Positions 1 to 5,212 of a stretch of DNA of 6,902 bases are shown here, in pieces. Origin of the DNA: Oribacterium sp. (GTDB lineage Bacteria > Bacillota_A > Clostridia > Lachnospirales > Lachnospiraceae); contig JAGAXP010000194.1 in the NCBI GenBank assembly GCA_017940955.1, forward strand, positions 1-6,902, given 5' to 3'. The notes below the pieces were generated by a model. The model made no database searches and was not told the DNA's origin. It saw nothing but the letters and a program-made list of their open reading frames with translations. Every line of letters starts with the position of its first letter. Position 1 is the first letter of the stretch. The position numbers and the translations under genes were made by a program.

Positions 1-1
1 G

Positions 2-67
2 AGTATGCAGGAAAAGGCACTCAGAGCCGTAAAAGAGGGCGTTTCCGAGGATAGCAAGCCTGCATAA
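2..67 (+). CDS. 3' end of an unidentified gene, or a short ORF
   Basis: An open frame enters from the left edge and ends with TAA at 65-67. From the ATG at 5 it reads MQEKALRAVKEGVSEDSKPA, a charged hydrophilic tail with no recognisable domain. Because the frame is open at base 2, this is most simply the C-terminus of a gene that begins outside the window. The ATG at 5 has no visible ribosome binding site inside the window. In intact Tn1549-like elements the gene before the NlpC/P60 hydrolase is a VirB4-like ATPase, but this tail does not resemble what I recall of that protein's C-terminus. The stop codon overlaps the left arm of the inverted repeat at 66-93. Function is unknown. Confidence 0.3.
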   Translation, partial: SMQEKALRAVKEGVSEDSKPA

Positions 68-93
68 CATATTGCAAATGATAGCAATATGTT
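66..93. repeat. Perfect 10-bp inverted repeat next to a TTGACA hexamer
   Basis: AACATATTGC (66-75) and GCAATATGTT (84-93) are perfect reverse complements around an 8-base spacer. One base later comes TTGACA (95-100), a perfect -35 hexamer. No good -10 lies 16-18 bases downstream (about ACGGTT), so a promoter is not established. A second, imperfect hairpin follows at 100-125, pairing AAAAC with GTTTT and TTCC with GGAA. The repeat could be an operator, a weak hairpin after the preceding stop codon, or a scar of rearrangement. There is no T-tract, so it is not a typical intrinsic terminator. Confidence 0.5.
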
Positions 94-204
94 CTTGACA
101 AAACGCTTCCAAAAGGAACGGTTTTGGTTGAGTGTGGGAGGATGCTTAAAAAGGGCATTCCGCTCTTAGATGATAACGGTGCCGTGGTGAAGGATGACAA
201 GTGA
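85..204 (+). CDS. Remnant or small ORF of unknown function
   Basis: A frame open from 85 to the TGA at 202-204 contains GTVLVECGRMLKKGIPLLDD followed by a charged tail ending in KDDK. It looks like real coding sequence but has no ATG, GTG or TTG near its left end. The only in-frame starts are TTG at 124, with AAAAGGA at 111-117 six bases before it, and ATG at 142, directly abutting a GGGAGG. So this is either a 26-aa peptide from TTG 124 or the 3' end of a gene cut at about 70-95. The pattern 'GTVLV...LKKGIPLLDDNG' faintly recalls small phage head-decoration proteins, which is only an impression. Its stop overlaps the start of the next gene (GTGA at 201-204), the usual arrangement of translationally coupled neighbours. 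Confidence 0.35.
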   Translation, partial: QYVLDKTLPKGTVLVECGRMLKKGIPLLDDNGAVVKDDK

Positions 205-335
205 AAGTGAAGAGGCGTAAATATACTCCGCCGGAGGCTGATCTCATCAGACCAGCTATTACCGGTAATATTGTTGCGCTGTTTGATGTGAGAGCGCACT
301 ATGACAGGCTTATGCGGCACAGGACGGAACGGTAA
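201..335 (+). CDS. Small GTG-start gene, probably cut at its 3' end
   Basis: The GTG at 201 has AAGGA at 190-194 with six-base spacing and overlaps the preceding stop as GTGA, so this start is well supported. The product begins VKVKRRKYTPPEADLIRPAI and continues to a TAA at 333-335, 44 residues in all. The last dozen residues (RLMRHRTER) are probably not native. From about base 305 the DNA codes, in another frame, for an M23 peptidase domain, so this gene seems to have been severed near 300 and reads out of frame into its neighbour. Short 'YxPPEADLI' leaders of this kind occur in small genes of clostridial phages and elements, but I cannot assign a family. Function is unknown. Confidence 0.35.
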   Translation: MKVKRRKYTPPEADLIRPAITGNIVALFDVRAHYDRLMRHRTER

Positions 336-997
336 CAACGGCTGAGTATAACGATGATTACGGGAATTATATCGTGATCACCGATTCCAAGGGCTTTGTC
401 ACGAAATATGCCCATCTGGAGAGTATGAATGTCAGCGCAGGTCAGACGGTAAAGCACGGGGCAGTCATAGGAAAGACCGGAAGTACGGGTGCAGTCACGG
501 GAAGCCATCTGCATCTGGAGTGTATGTCGGGCGGTGAGTATTACAATCCGCTCTTTTATTTTGAGAACGGCAACGGCTCAATCTATGGCACGACAGATCC
601 GATAGGTGGCAGCGGTGATGTTGCCGCACTTATCGCAGAAGCAGAGAACTATCTCGGATACCCTTATGTATGGGGCGGAAGCAGTCCGTCAACGAGCTTC
701 GACTGTTCAGGCTTTGTGTGCTATGTGGTAACTCACAGCGGATACTACAATCTGCCGCGTACCACAGCGCAGGGCATTTATAACCAGTGCCAGCATATCA
801 GCGCATCTGAAGCGAGAGCCGGAGACATTATCTTTTTCACTGGAACTTATAACTCCGGTAATCCTGTAACCCATGTCGGTATCTATGCCGGAAACGGTCA
901 GATGATCCATGCGGGCGATCCGATCAAATACTCTTCCATAAACACACCATACTGGCAATCGCATTTTTATAGTTTTGGTCGTTTGCCGGGGCATTAA
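305..997 (+). CDS. 5'-truncated M23 + NlpC/P60 cell-wall hydrolase (CD1108-like)
   Basis: This is the C-terminal part of the bifunctional wall hydrolase that opens peptidoglycan for conjugation in Tn1549/CTn2-like elements. Homology starts at about 305 (AYAAQDGTVTTAEY), just after an in-frame TGA at 302-304, and there is no proper start. GTG at 374 lacks a ribosome binding site. Counting from GTG 374, the M23 remnant has KYAHL (His14) and GSHLHLE (His45, His47), then YYNPLFYFE. The upstream HxxxD segment, which supplies two of the three zinc ligands, is absent, so this domain should be inactive. The NlpC/P60 domain (about 83-207) looks complete: Cys111 in FDCSG, His167 in HVGIY and His179 in MIHAGD form the expected catalytic set. 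The secretion signal has been lost as well. The normal neighbours (DUF4315, DUF4366) follow. Family assignment is strong, function in its present form doubtful. Confidence 0.85.
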   Translation, partial: QAYAAQDGTVTTAEYNDDYGNYIVITDSKGFVTKYAHLESMNVSAGQTVKHGAVIGKTGSTGAVTGSHLHLECMSGGEYYNPLFYFENGNGSIYGTTDPIGGSGDVAALIAEAENYLGYPYVWGGSSPSTSFDCSGFVCYVVTHSGYYNLPRTTAQGIYNQCQHISASEARAGDIIFFTGTYNSGNPVTHVGIYAGNGQMIHAGDPIKYSSINTPYWQSHFYSFGRLPGH

Positions 998-1013
998 GGA
1001 TAAGGAGGCAGAG

Positions 1014-1325
1014 ATGAAAAGAGAAACAATAAAGAAAAACCGTATCCATGCCGCCGAGAAGAAAGAGTATTACACCGAGCGTGAGAAATACTGGGCGAGA
1101 CTCGAACAGGAAGCGGATGATGCGGAAGCGATGAAGATCATCAGAAAGAAACATATAACACCTGAGCAGCTTGCACTGTTTAACAGCCTTTCGGAAAAAG
1201 AGGTTGCGGACATGATAGCTGCAAGGGATAAGGAATTGAAACAGACCCCGCCTGATGATGGCGGGGTTCATCATGCAGAAAATGAAAAGGAGATAAACGA
1301 AAATGCAAAGAAAGTTATCAGTTAG
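1014..1325 (+). CDS. DUF4315-like small coiled-coil protein of a conjugative element
   Basis: The product is 103 aa. ATG 1014 was chosen because AAGGAGG at 1002-1008 lies five bases upstream. It is highly charged, with a predicted helical region at about 1-45 rich in Lys/Glu/Arg, then IIRKKHITPEQLALFNSL (about 42-59). That matches the 'xxMTPEELxxF' core of the DUF4315 family, although the N-terminal half differs from typical members. No signal peptide or membrane segment is visible. DUF4315 genes lie between the NlpC/P60 hydrolase and the DUF4366 protein in Tn1549-like elements, exactly as here: it starts 16 bases after the hydrolase stop and overlaps the next gene by 23 bases. The three genes are probably one operon. 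The molecular role of DUF4315 is not known to me. Confidence 0.75.
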   Translation: MKRETIKKNRIHAAEKKEYYTEREKYWARLEQEADDAEAMKIIRKKHITPEQLALFNSLSEKEVADMIAARDKELKQTPPDDGGVHHAENEKEINENAKKVIS

Positions 1326-1746
1326 GATCATAGCGTCGCTGATCTTGTCGGTGATGCTTTTTGCAATGCCGGTGGGGGCTTTTCTTGCGAACAGCTCTAC
1401 GGTAACTCCGGTATATGCGGAGGAGGATGTATCCGGGAATGACAATGGTGATGCATCTGATGCGGGTAATACCGGGGACAGCATACAGGATGATGGAACA
1501 ACAATAGACGATCCATCTGACAGCGGAAACACAGGAGATTCATCTGACAATGGTGAAACAGGGGATGATTCCGGCGATGAAGGTGGAGAGACCGGCGGCG
1601 AGTCGGGAGAGAGTGAAGATGAAACCGAACCTACTCCGGAGCCTGAACCTGTATGTATCTGCACCGATAAGTGCGGTCAGTACGATTACAACAAGGACTG
1701 CCCTGTATGCAGTGCGGATTATACCAAGCCCTGTCATAATCCGTAG
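1303..1746 (+). CDS. Truncated DUF4366/CD1107-like secreted acidic protein
   Basis: The 147-aa product starts at ATG 1303. Its AAAAGGAG (1285-1292) is ten bases away, a slightly long spacing, and the start lies inside the 3' end of the DUF4315-like gene. Residues 1-39 are a signal peptide (basic start, hydrophobic IIASLILSVMLFAM, probable cut after PVYA). Residues 40-116 are a low-complexity linker rich in Asp, Gly, Ser, Glu and Thr, ending PTPEPEPEP-like. Then six cysteines follow (118, 120, 124, 133, 136, 144) in the CxC...C...CPVC...C pattern typical of this family. Intact members continue further and usually end in a membrane anchor. Here the sequence stops at TAG 1744-1746, just where it switches to methylase-gene DNA, so the C-terminus is lost by rearrangement. 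If made, it would be secreted, not anchored. The family is thought to act at the cell surface during conjugation; its exact role is unknown. Confidence 0.75.
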   Translation: MQRKLSVRIIASLILSVMLFAMPVGAFLANSSTVTPVYAEEDVSGNDNGDASDAGNTGDSIQDDGTTIDDPSDSGNTGDSSDNGETGDDSGDEGGETGGESGESEDETEPTPEPEPVCICTDKCGQYDYNKDCPVCSADYTKPCHNP

Positions 1747-3405
1747 TATTTATGAAGCAATAGGACAGATGGGATTTGAAAAGGGTAATATCCTTGAGCC
1801 TGCTATGGGTGTTGGGAACTTCTTCGGTATGCTGCCGGAAGCCATGCAGGACAGCAAACTTTATGGCGTAGAACTGGATGATCTGACAGGCCGTATCGCA
1901 AAACAGCTCTATCCGCAGGCGGATGTCCGTATCAGCGGCTTTGAAAAGACCGATTTTCAGAATGATTTCTTTGATGTGGCGGTCGGAAATGTGCCTTTCG
2001 GGAATTATAAGGTCAGCGACAAGCCATATGATAAGCTGAATTTCCAGATTCATGATTATTTCTTTGCAAAGACCCTGGATAAAGTAAGACCTGGTGGTAT
2101 CGTAGCCTTTGTGACGAGCAAGGGAACCATGGATAAGCAAAGCCCGCAGGTAAGAAAATACCTTGCACAGAGGGCGGAGCTATTAGGAGCGGTGAGACTC
2201 CCCAATACAGCCTTTAAGGAGAATGCCGGAACAGAAGTAACGTCCGACATTCTTTTTTTCCAGAAAAGGGACAGGCTCATGGATATAGAGCCGGACTGGG
2301 TGCATCTTGGAATGGACGAGAATGGCATCGCCATGAACCAGTATTTTGCCGACCATCCCGAGATGATCGTAGGAAAGATGGAGATGGTATCGGGGCCTTT
2401 CGGTATGGAGAGTACCTGTGTGCCGGATGAGTCGAGACCTTTTGAAGAACAGCTTCGTGAAGCTATCAGCAATATCCATGCGGATTATGAAGCGGTAGAG
2501 CTTGCGCCGGATGAACTGGGCAAGTCAGATCTTGAAGTGATACCGGCTGATCCGAATGTGAAAAACTACAGCTTCTGTATGGTGGATGATCATGTGTATT
2601 ATCGTGAGAATTCCATTATGAAGCCTGCGGATGTGTCAGATACCATGGAGGATCGAATTAAGGGCATGATCGGAATCCGTGACTGCACACAGGAGCTTAT
2701 CCAAATGCAGATGGAGGATTACCCTGATGCGGCGATAACGGCGAAGCAGGCAGAGCTTAATGAACTGTATGATAAGTTTTCAGATAAATACGGACTCATC
2801 AGTTCACAGACCAACAAGCGGGCTTTCAACCAGGACAGCAGCTATTGCCTGTTATGCTCGCTTGAGAAGCTGGATGATGAGGGCAAGTTCCTCGGAAAAG
2901 CGGATATGTTCACGAAGCGGACGATCAAGCACGCAGAGGTTGTGACGAGCGTTGATACGGCAAGCGAAGCACTGGCGGTATCCCTGGCTGAAAAAGCCAA
3001 GGTAGACCTTGACTATATGGCAGAGCTTACCGGAAAGAGTAAAGATGAGATCACAGAGGAGCTTGCAGGTGTTATATTCCAGAATCCTCTGACAGATCAG
3101 TGGGAAACTGCCGATGAATATTTATCCGGCAATGTCCGTGAGAAACTTTCTATAGCGAGGAATTATGCGGAAAACCACCCGGAGTATCAGGTAAATGTGG
3201 CGCATCTGGAACAGGTGATGCCAAAAGACCTTGAAGCATCGGATATAGAGGTGCGTCTCGGAGCCACATGGATAGACCCGAAATATATAGAAGATTTCAT
3301 GCGTGAGACCTTCCAGACGGCAGGGTATCTTTTTGACCGTAATGTCATGGGGGTTCAGTATTCGGATGTGACGGGGCTTTGGAATGTTAAGGGCAAGAAT
3401 GCCGA
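1739..3405 (+). pseudogene. Internal fragment of Tn1549-type DNA methylase/SNF2 helicase gene
   Basis: The fragment begins IRSIYEAIGQMGFEKGN and shows the SAM-binding motif LEPAMGVGNFFGMLP (from 1793) and the catalytic-type motif GNVPFG (codons at 1985-2002, the NPPF/Y position of N6-adenine methylases, with Val for the first Pro). Further family hallmarks are FVTSKGTMDKQ, RLPNTAFKENAGTEV and SDILFFQKRD, and later ATWIDPKYIEDFM and YSDVTGLWNVKGKNAD. In intact proteins of this family a DEAD/SNF2 helicase with a GxGKT-type Walker motif follows after this point; no such segment exists anywhere in the window. The methylase core is therefore largely present, but its N-terminal leader and the helicase half are gone. 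The fragment is bounded by joints at about 1736 and about 3400. These large proteins are thought to protect or process element DNA during transfer; that is family-level knowledge and not shown here. Confidence 0.8.
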
Positions 3406-4243
3406 TTGGCAGACTATACAGGAGGATATGGGGCTTAGTAGAAACACAATTTTTAAACTTCTTGATGAGCTTGATGCAGAGGAAGGAATGGGGCTGATAG
3501 AACGTATCAAAATGGGAAAAGGAAGACAGTCCCGGATATATGTTATGAGGATTGTCGAAGCAGAAAATAATGTGACCATGGATGAATGTGAATTCCAAGA
3601 TTTGGATTATATGCAGAATACCAAAACTAGGTATTCATACACGAATGCTTCTGATTTAGAATCCCAAAATTTGGACGAAAATCCAAATTTTGAAGAGGGT
3701 ATACCAGATTTTGGTAGTTGCAACGACCAAAACTTGGGACGCATTAATAAAAATATTAATAAAAATAGTTATAATAAAAATCTTATCCGTATCTATCCCA
3801 GCAATACTATGGCTACAAAGATGTATGTGATGAGATCGGAGGAAGATGAAGCGACAACAAGAGCTTATGTCAAAGAGGATATCGGTACGGATGTATTGTG
3901 CGAGCGGTTTCCGGAGGACGCGGGGATTATAAGGGGAATTGAGGACCTTTTGGTTGATGTCCTTACTTCTAGCCGTCCAAAGATATGGATTGGCAGCGAG
4001 GAAAGAGACATAAACTCGGTAAAAGGAAGGTTCATGAAGCTTGATAATATGCTGATTGAGGACGTTGTGGCTAGTTGGAAAAGCCTTACTGAGGTTCCCA
4101 AGAATCCGAGAGCATATATGCTGACAATGCTGTATAACGTGTCTACTACTCACGTTGCGCAGATAGCGGCTGAAGTCAATCATGGTATGAGATATGGCTT
4201 TGGCGTAACAGAAAATGACAATCAAGAATTGATGGAGGGTTGA
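1769..4243 (+). CDS. Chimeric ORF: methylase fragment fused in frame to RepA-like initiator
   Basis: One uninterrupted frame joins two unrelated genes of a Tn1549-like element. Residues encoded by about 1739-3400 match the middle of the large DNA methylase/helicase protein. Residues from about 3400 on match the middle and C-terminus of the replication initiator. The frame is open further upstream, but that part is an out-of-frame reading of the Cys-rich gene and should not be counted. The first plausible start after the upstream stop (1744-1746) is ATG 1769, giving 824 aa. It has only a weak AGGA nearby, so translation would rely on re-initiation. The normal N-terminus of the methylase gene, its SNF2-type helicase half, and the initiator's own start are all missing. 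The two genes are normally far apart in the element. It may be a dead fusion, a product of deletion and inversion, or an assembly joint; the long open frame alone does not show that it is expressed. Confidence 0.6.
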   Translation: MGFEKGNILEPAMGVGNFFGMLPEAMQDSKLYGVELDDLTGRIAKQLYPQADVRISGFEKTDFQNDFFDVAVGNVPFGNYKVSDKPYDKLNFQIHDYFFAKTLDKVRPGGIVAFVTSKGTMDKQSPQVRKYLAQRAELLGAVRLPNTAFKENAGTEVTSDILFFQKRDRLMDIEPDWVHLGMDENGIAMNQYFADHPEMIVGKMEMVSGPFGMESTCVPDESRPFEEQLREAISNIHADYEAVELAPDELGKSDLEVIPADPNVKNYSFCMVDDHVYYRENSIMKPADVSDTMEDRIKGMIGIRDCTQELIQMQMEDYPDAAITAKQAELNELYDKFSDKYGLISSQTNKRAFNQDSSYCLLCSLEKLDDEGKFLGKADMFTKRTIKHAEVVTSVDTASEALAVSLAEKAKVDLDYMAELTGKSKDEITEELAGVIFQNPLTDQWETADEYLSGNVREKLSIARNYAENHPEYQVNVAHLEQVMPKDLEASDIEVRLGATWIDPKYIEDFMRETFQTAGYLFDRNVMGVQYSDVTGLWNVKGKNADWQTIQEDMGLSRNTIFKLLDELDAEEGMGLIERIKMGKGRQSRIYVMRIVEAENNVTMDECEFQDLDYMQNTKTRYSYTNASDLESQNLDENPNFEEGIPDFGSCNDQNLGRINKNINKNSYNKNLIRIYPSNTMATKMYVMRSEEDEATTRAYVKEDIGTDVLCERFPEDAGIIRGIEDLLVDVLTSSRPKIWIGSEERDINSVKGRFMKLDNMLIEDVVASWKSLTEVPKNPRAYMLTMLYNVSTTHVAQIAAEVNHGMRYGFGVTENDNQELMEG
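3595..3737. repeat. Iteron-like array of six 11-bp near-palindromes
   Basis: Six copies are visible: CCAAGATTTGG (3595-3605), CCAAAACTAGG (3621-3631), CCAAAATTTGG (3664-3674), CCAAATTTTGA (3683-3693), CCAGATTTTGG (3704-3714) and CCAAAACTTGG (3727-3737). Start-to-start distances are 26, 43, 19, 21 and 23 bases, roughly one or two times 21, so most copies face the same side of the helix. The repeats are read in three different codon registers (for example CAA-AAT-TTG, CCA-GAT-TTT and AAA-ACT-AGG), so the encoded peptides differ and the conservation is at DNA level. Known RepA_N replicons carry their origin inside the rep coding region, between the N- and C-terminal domains, which is where this lies. 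Confidence 0.65.
3741..3782. other. AT-rich stretch beside the iterons, candidate unwinding element
   Basis: This stretch is almost entirely A and T, with repeated AATAAAAA and ATTAATAAAAAT units, and it follows directly after the last iteron-like copy. It encodes the Asn/Lys-rich peptide INKNINKNSYNKN. An AT-rich segment next to iterons is the usual layout of a plasmid origin, where strand opening starts. At its right edge TTATCCGTA (3783-3791) resembles a DnaA box with two mismatches, which is weak. The origin function is inferred from layout only. Confidence 0.5.
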
Positions 4244-4245
4244 TT

Positions 4246-4539
4246 ATGTTTATCTTAAAGCTTTTACTGAAAATTGCATTGTTTCCGCTGTTTTTGATCA
4301 TGTGCTTTATCAAGAGCTGGGTAGGTGTTCTGTCCAAGATTGGTTGCGTGATTCTTGGCCTGTTTTACTTGCTGATGCTTGTAATAATCGTGATGTATAT
4401 CAGCATGAAGATGTGGGATGCAGTGATAATGGGTGTCGCATTCTCTTTTGCGGCATTTCTTGTGACATTTGGCGCAGTAGCAGTGGGTGTTGCGATTGAG
4501 GATATCACTGACAAACTCAGCAATATACTTGCATCTTGA
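4246..4539 (+). CDS. Small integral membrane protein of the element
   Basis: The 97-aa product is almost wholly hydrophobic, with about three membrane segments (about 8-24, 31-53 and 59-86) and a short polar tail ending DKLSNILAS. The ATG at 4246 is preferred because GGAGGG (4234-4239) is six bases upstream; the in-frame TTG at 4240 touches that site directly. It begins three bases after the initiator stop, so the two genes are translationally coupled. Similar small three-helix proteins follow the replication initiator in Tn1549-like elements, which supports reading it as part of the native element and not as cargo. The N-terminal basic-hydrophobic pattern MFILKLLLKIALFPLF resembles those proteins. 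No enzymatic motif is seen, and its role is unknown. Confidence 0.7.
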   Translation: MFILKLLLKIALFPLFLIMCFIKSWVGVLSKIGCVILGLFYLLMLVIIVMYISMKMWDAVIMGVAFSFAAFLVTFGAVAVGVAIEDITDKLSNILAS

Positions 4540-4558
4540 AAGAGAGGGGGAGATAGCG

Positions 4559-5071
4559 ATGAATTTATGGGATGTTAAGGGAGTACCGCACAGAGGTTGG
4601 AAGTGTGAAGGAGTAATTGATGTTGGGGATGGAGCTTCATCCAGCGATGAAATTGAATATGAGCAGTGTGAGATGTGCGGAAATGAGAAAATCCGGTATG
4701 TTCACATCATGAAGAATGAGAGTTATTTCAGAAAACTTAGGGTGGGCTGTGTATGTGCGGAGAAGATGTCCGGAGATTATGAGAATCCAAGGAAAAATGA
4801 AAATGCCCTTAAGAACATGCTTCTTCGCAAGAAGAATTATCTGAAAAGGCCCTGGAAATATAATCCGGCAAAGGGTACATACAGCAAGAAATACAAGGGG
4901 ACTTACATTACTCTTGTGAGAGGGAGATATGACAGCTGGGGGATATATTGTGACAATTACAGATTGTGGCAGGTAAGAGGCCAGAAGATAAAGGACTTCA
5001 AGGCTGCAGAGGTTCTTGCATTTGAACTGTACGAGCTCATCCATAAGAGGCAGGAGCCAATAGCAGCATAA
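4559..5071 (+). CDS. Four-cysteine zinc-knuckle-like protein, function unknown
   Basis: The product is 170 aa. ATG 4559 has the purine-rich GAGGGGGAG (4543-4551) about seven bases upstream and lies 19 bases after the preceding stop. Four cysteines are placed as CEMCG (37, 40) and GCVCAEKM (64, 66), with IRYVHIM between them, which suggests a single zinc site. The stretch after it, SGDYENPRKNENALKNMLLR (about 71-90), leads into a basic region with many Lys and Arg, fitting nucleic-acid contact. Two or three Tyr/Trp-rich beta-like segments follow (GTYITLVRGRYDSWGIY), and the end is helical. There is no signal peptide. Proteins with 'IRYxHxM...VGCxCAEKMxxDY' are common on clostridial mobile elements and phages, but I know no established function. 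It probably shares an operon with the two genes before it. Confidence 0.75.
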   Translation: MNLWDVKGVPHRGWKCEGVIDVGDGASSSDEIEYEQCEMCGNEKIRYVHIMKNESYFRKLRVGCVCAEKMSGDYENPRKNENALKNMLLRKKNYLKRPWKYNPAKGTYSKKYKGTYITLVRGRYDSWGIYCDNYRLWQVRGQKIKDFKAAEVLAFELYELIHKRQEPIAA

Positions 5072-5092
5072 AAAATATTATAAATTTTCAAA

Positions 5093-5112
5093 AGTTGCGC
5101 AAAAACGCAACT
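5093..5112. terminator. Short hairpin after the zinc-knuckle gene
   Basis: AGTTGCG (5093-5099) pairs with CGCAACT (5106-5112) around a 6-base A-rich loop, 22 bases after the stop codon at 5071. There is no T-tract on the plus side, so it would be a poor intrinsic terminator for the operon. On the minus strand the hairpin is followed by TTTTGAAAATTT, which is somewhat better. It may also be an mRNA 3' end stabiliser. Confidence 0.4.
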
Positions 5113-5150
5113 CCAAAATGATAGCATGGAATTATCAAATATTTTTCTGT

Positions 5151-5200
5151 CTTGAACCAAATTCAAGTCGTAAGTGTTAGCATTAAAATATAAAACACTT
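5151..5200 (+). promoter_or_regulatory. Two inverted repeats in the leader of the 114-aa gene
   Basis: CTTGAA (5151-5156) and TTCAAG (5162-5167) form a 6-bp dyad around CCAAA. It overlaps TTGAAC (5152-5157), a fair -35. A second perfect dyad, AAGTGTT (5172-5178) and AACACTT (5194-5200), has a 15-base spacer containing TAAAAT and ends exactly one base before the GGAGG ribosome binding site at 5201. As DNA these could be operators; as RNA the second would form a stem next to the ribosome site. The -10 is unclear: TGTTAG has correct spacing but poor match, and TAAAAT a good match but wrong spacing. Confidence 0.4.
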
Positions 5201-5212
5201 GGAGGTTTCATG

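Larger units (their letters stand above)
3400..4243 (+). pseudogene. 5'-truncated RepA_N/DUF6017-like replication initiator
   Basis: The first recognisable part is the end of the N-terminal winged-helix domain: IQEDMGLSRNTIFKLLDELD, then GLIERIKMGKGRQSRIYVM. In intact initiators about the first 70-80 residues precede this and are missing. A linker of about 80 residues follows, rich in Asn, Asp, Gln and Ser (NINKNSYNKN); its DNA carries the iteron-like array. The C-terminal domain is complete and typical: VKEDIGTDVLCERF, LLVDVLTSSRPKIWI, VKGRFMKLDNMLIEDVV, NPRAYMLTMLYN and AAEVNHGMRYGFG. The stop is TGA 4241-4243, with the next gene's Shine-Dalgarno (GGAGGG) just before it. RepA_N proteins start replication of low-copy plasmids and of many integrative elements. 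Without the full DNA-binding domain this copy is probably not functional, although the origin-like DNA inside it may still be recognised by another initiator. Confidence 0.8.

Noticed and set aside
21..338. Minus-strand open frame of 105 codons over the left edge
   Set aside because: There is no ribosome binding site and no recognisable domain, and it overlaps plus-strand genes with better starts and the M23 fragment.
924..1664. Minus-strand open frame of 246 codons opposite the acidic Cys-rich gene
   Set aside because: Its Ser/Pro-rich first half is just the reverse reading of the Asp/Ser/Gly codon repeats. The plus strand has the signal peptide, ribosome site and family motif.
1550..1738. 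Leftward extension of the chimeric frame to an ATG at 1550
   Set aside because: This part is the DUF4366-like gene read in the wrong frame. Recognisable methylase homology starts only at about 1736, so the upstream ATG is not a native start.
2760..2945. Alternative plus-strand frame of 61 codons inside the methylase segment
   Set aside because: It is Arg/Ser-rich, has no ribosome binding site, and lies wholly within well-supported methylase coding sequence.
3595..3737. CRISPR-like array
   Set aside because: The repeat unit is only 11 bp, spacings are about 10 bp, the copies vary, and the region is coding. This fits iterons and not CRISPR.
3783..3791. DnaA-box-like TTATCCGTA beside the AT-rich stretch
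   Set aside because: It has two mismatches to the consensus and similar matches occur elsewhere in the window by chance (for example near 2698), so it is not listed as a site.
3656..4225. Minus-strand open frame of 189 codons opposite the initiator
   Set aside because: It has no start signals or motifs, and it runs through the iteron and AT-rich DNA. It is a shadow of the initiator's coding strand.
76..5127. 11-base repeat AAATGATAGCA at about 76-86 and 5116-5126
   Set aside because: Two copies of an 11-mer in AT-rich DNA, with different surroundings, are not enough to call an operator or attachment site.
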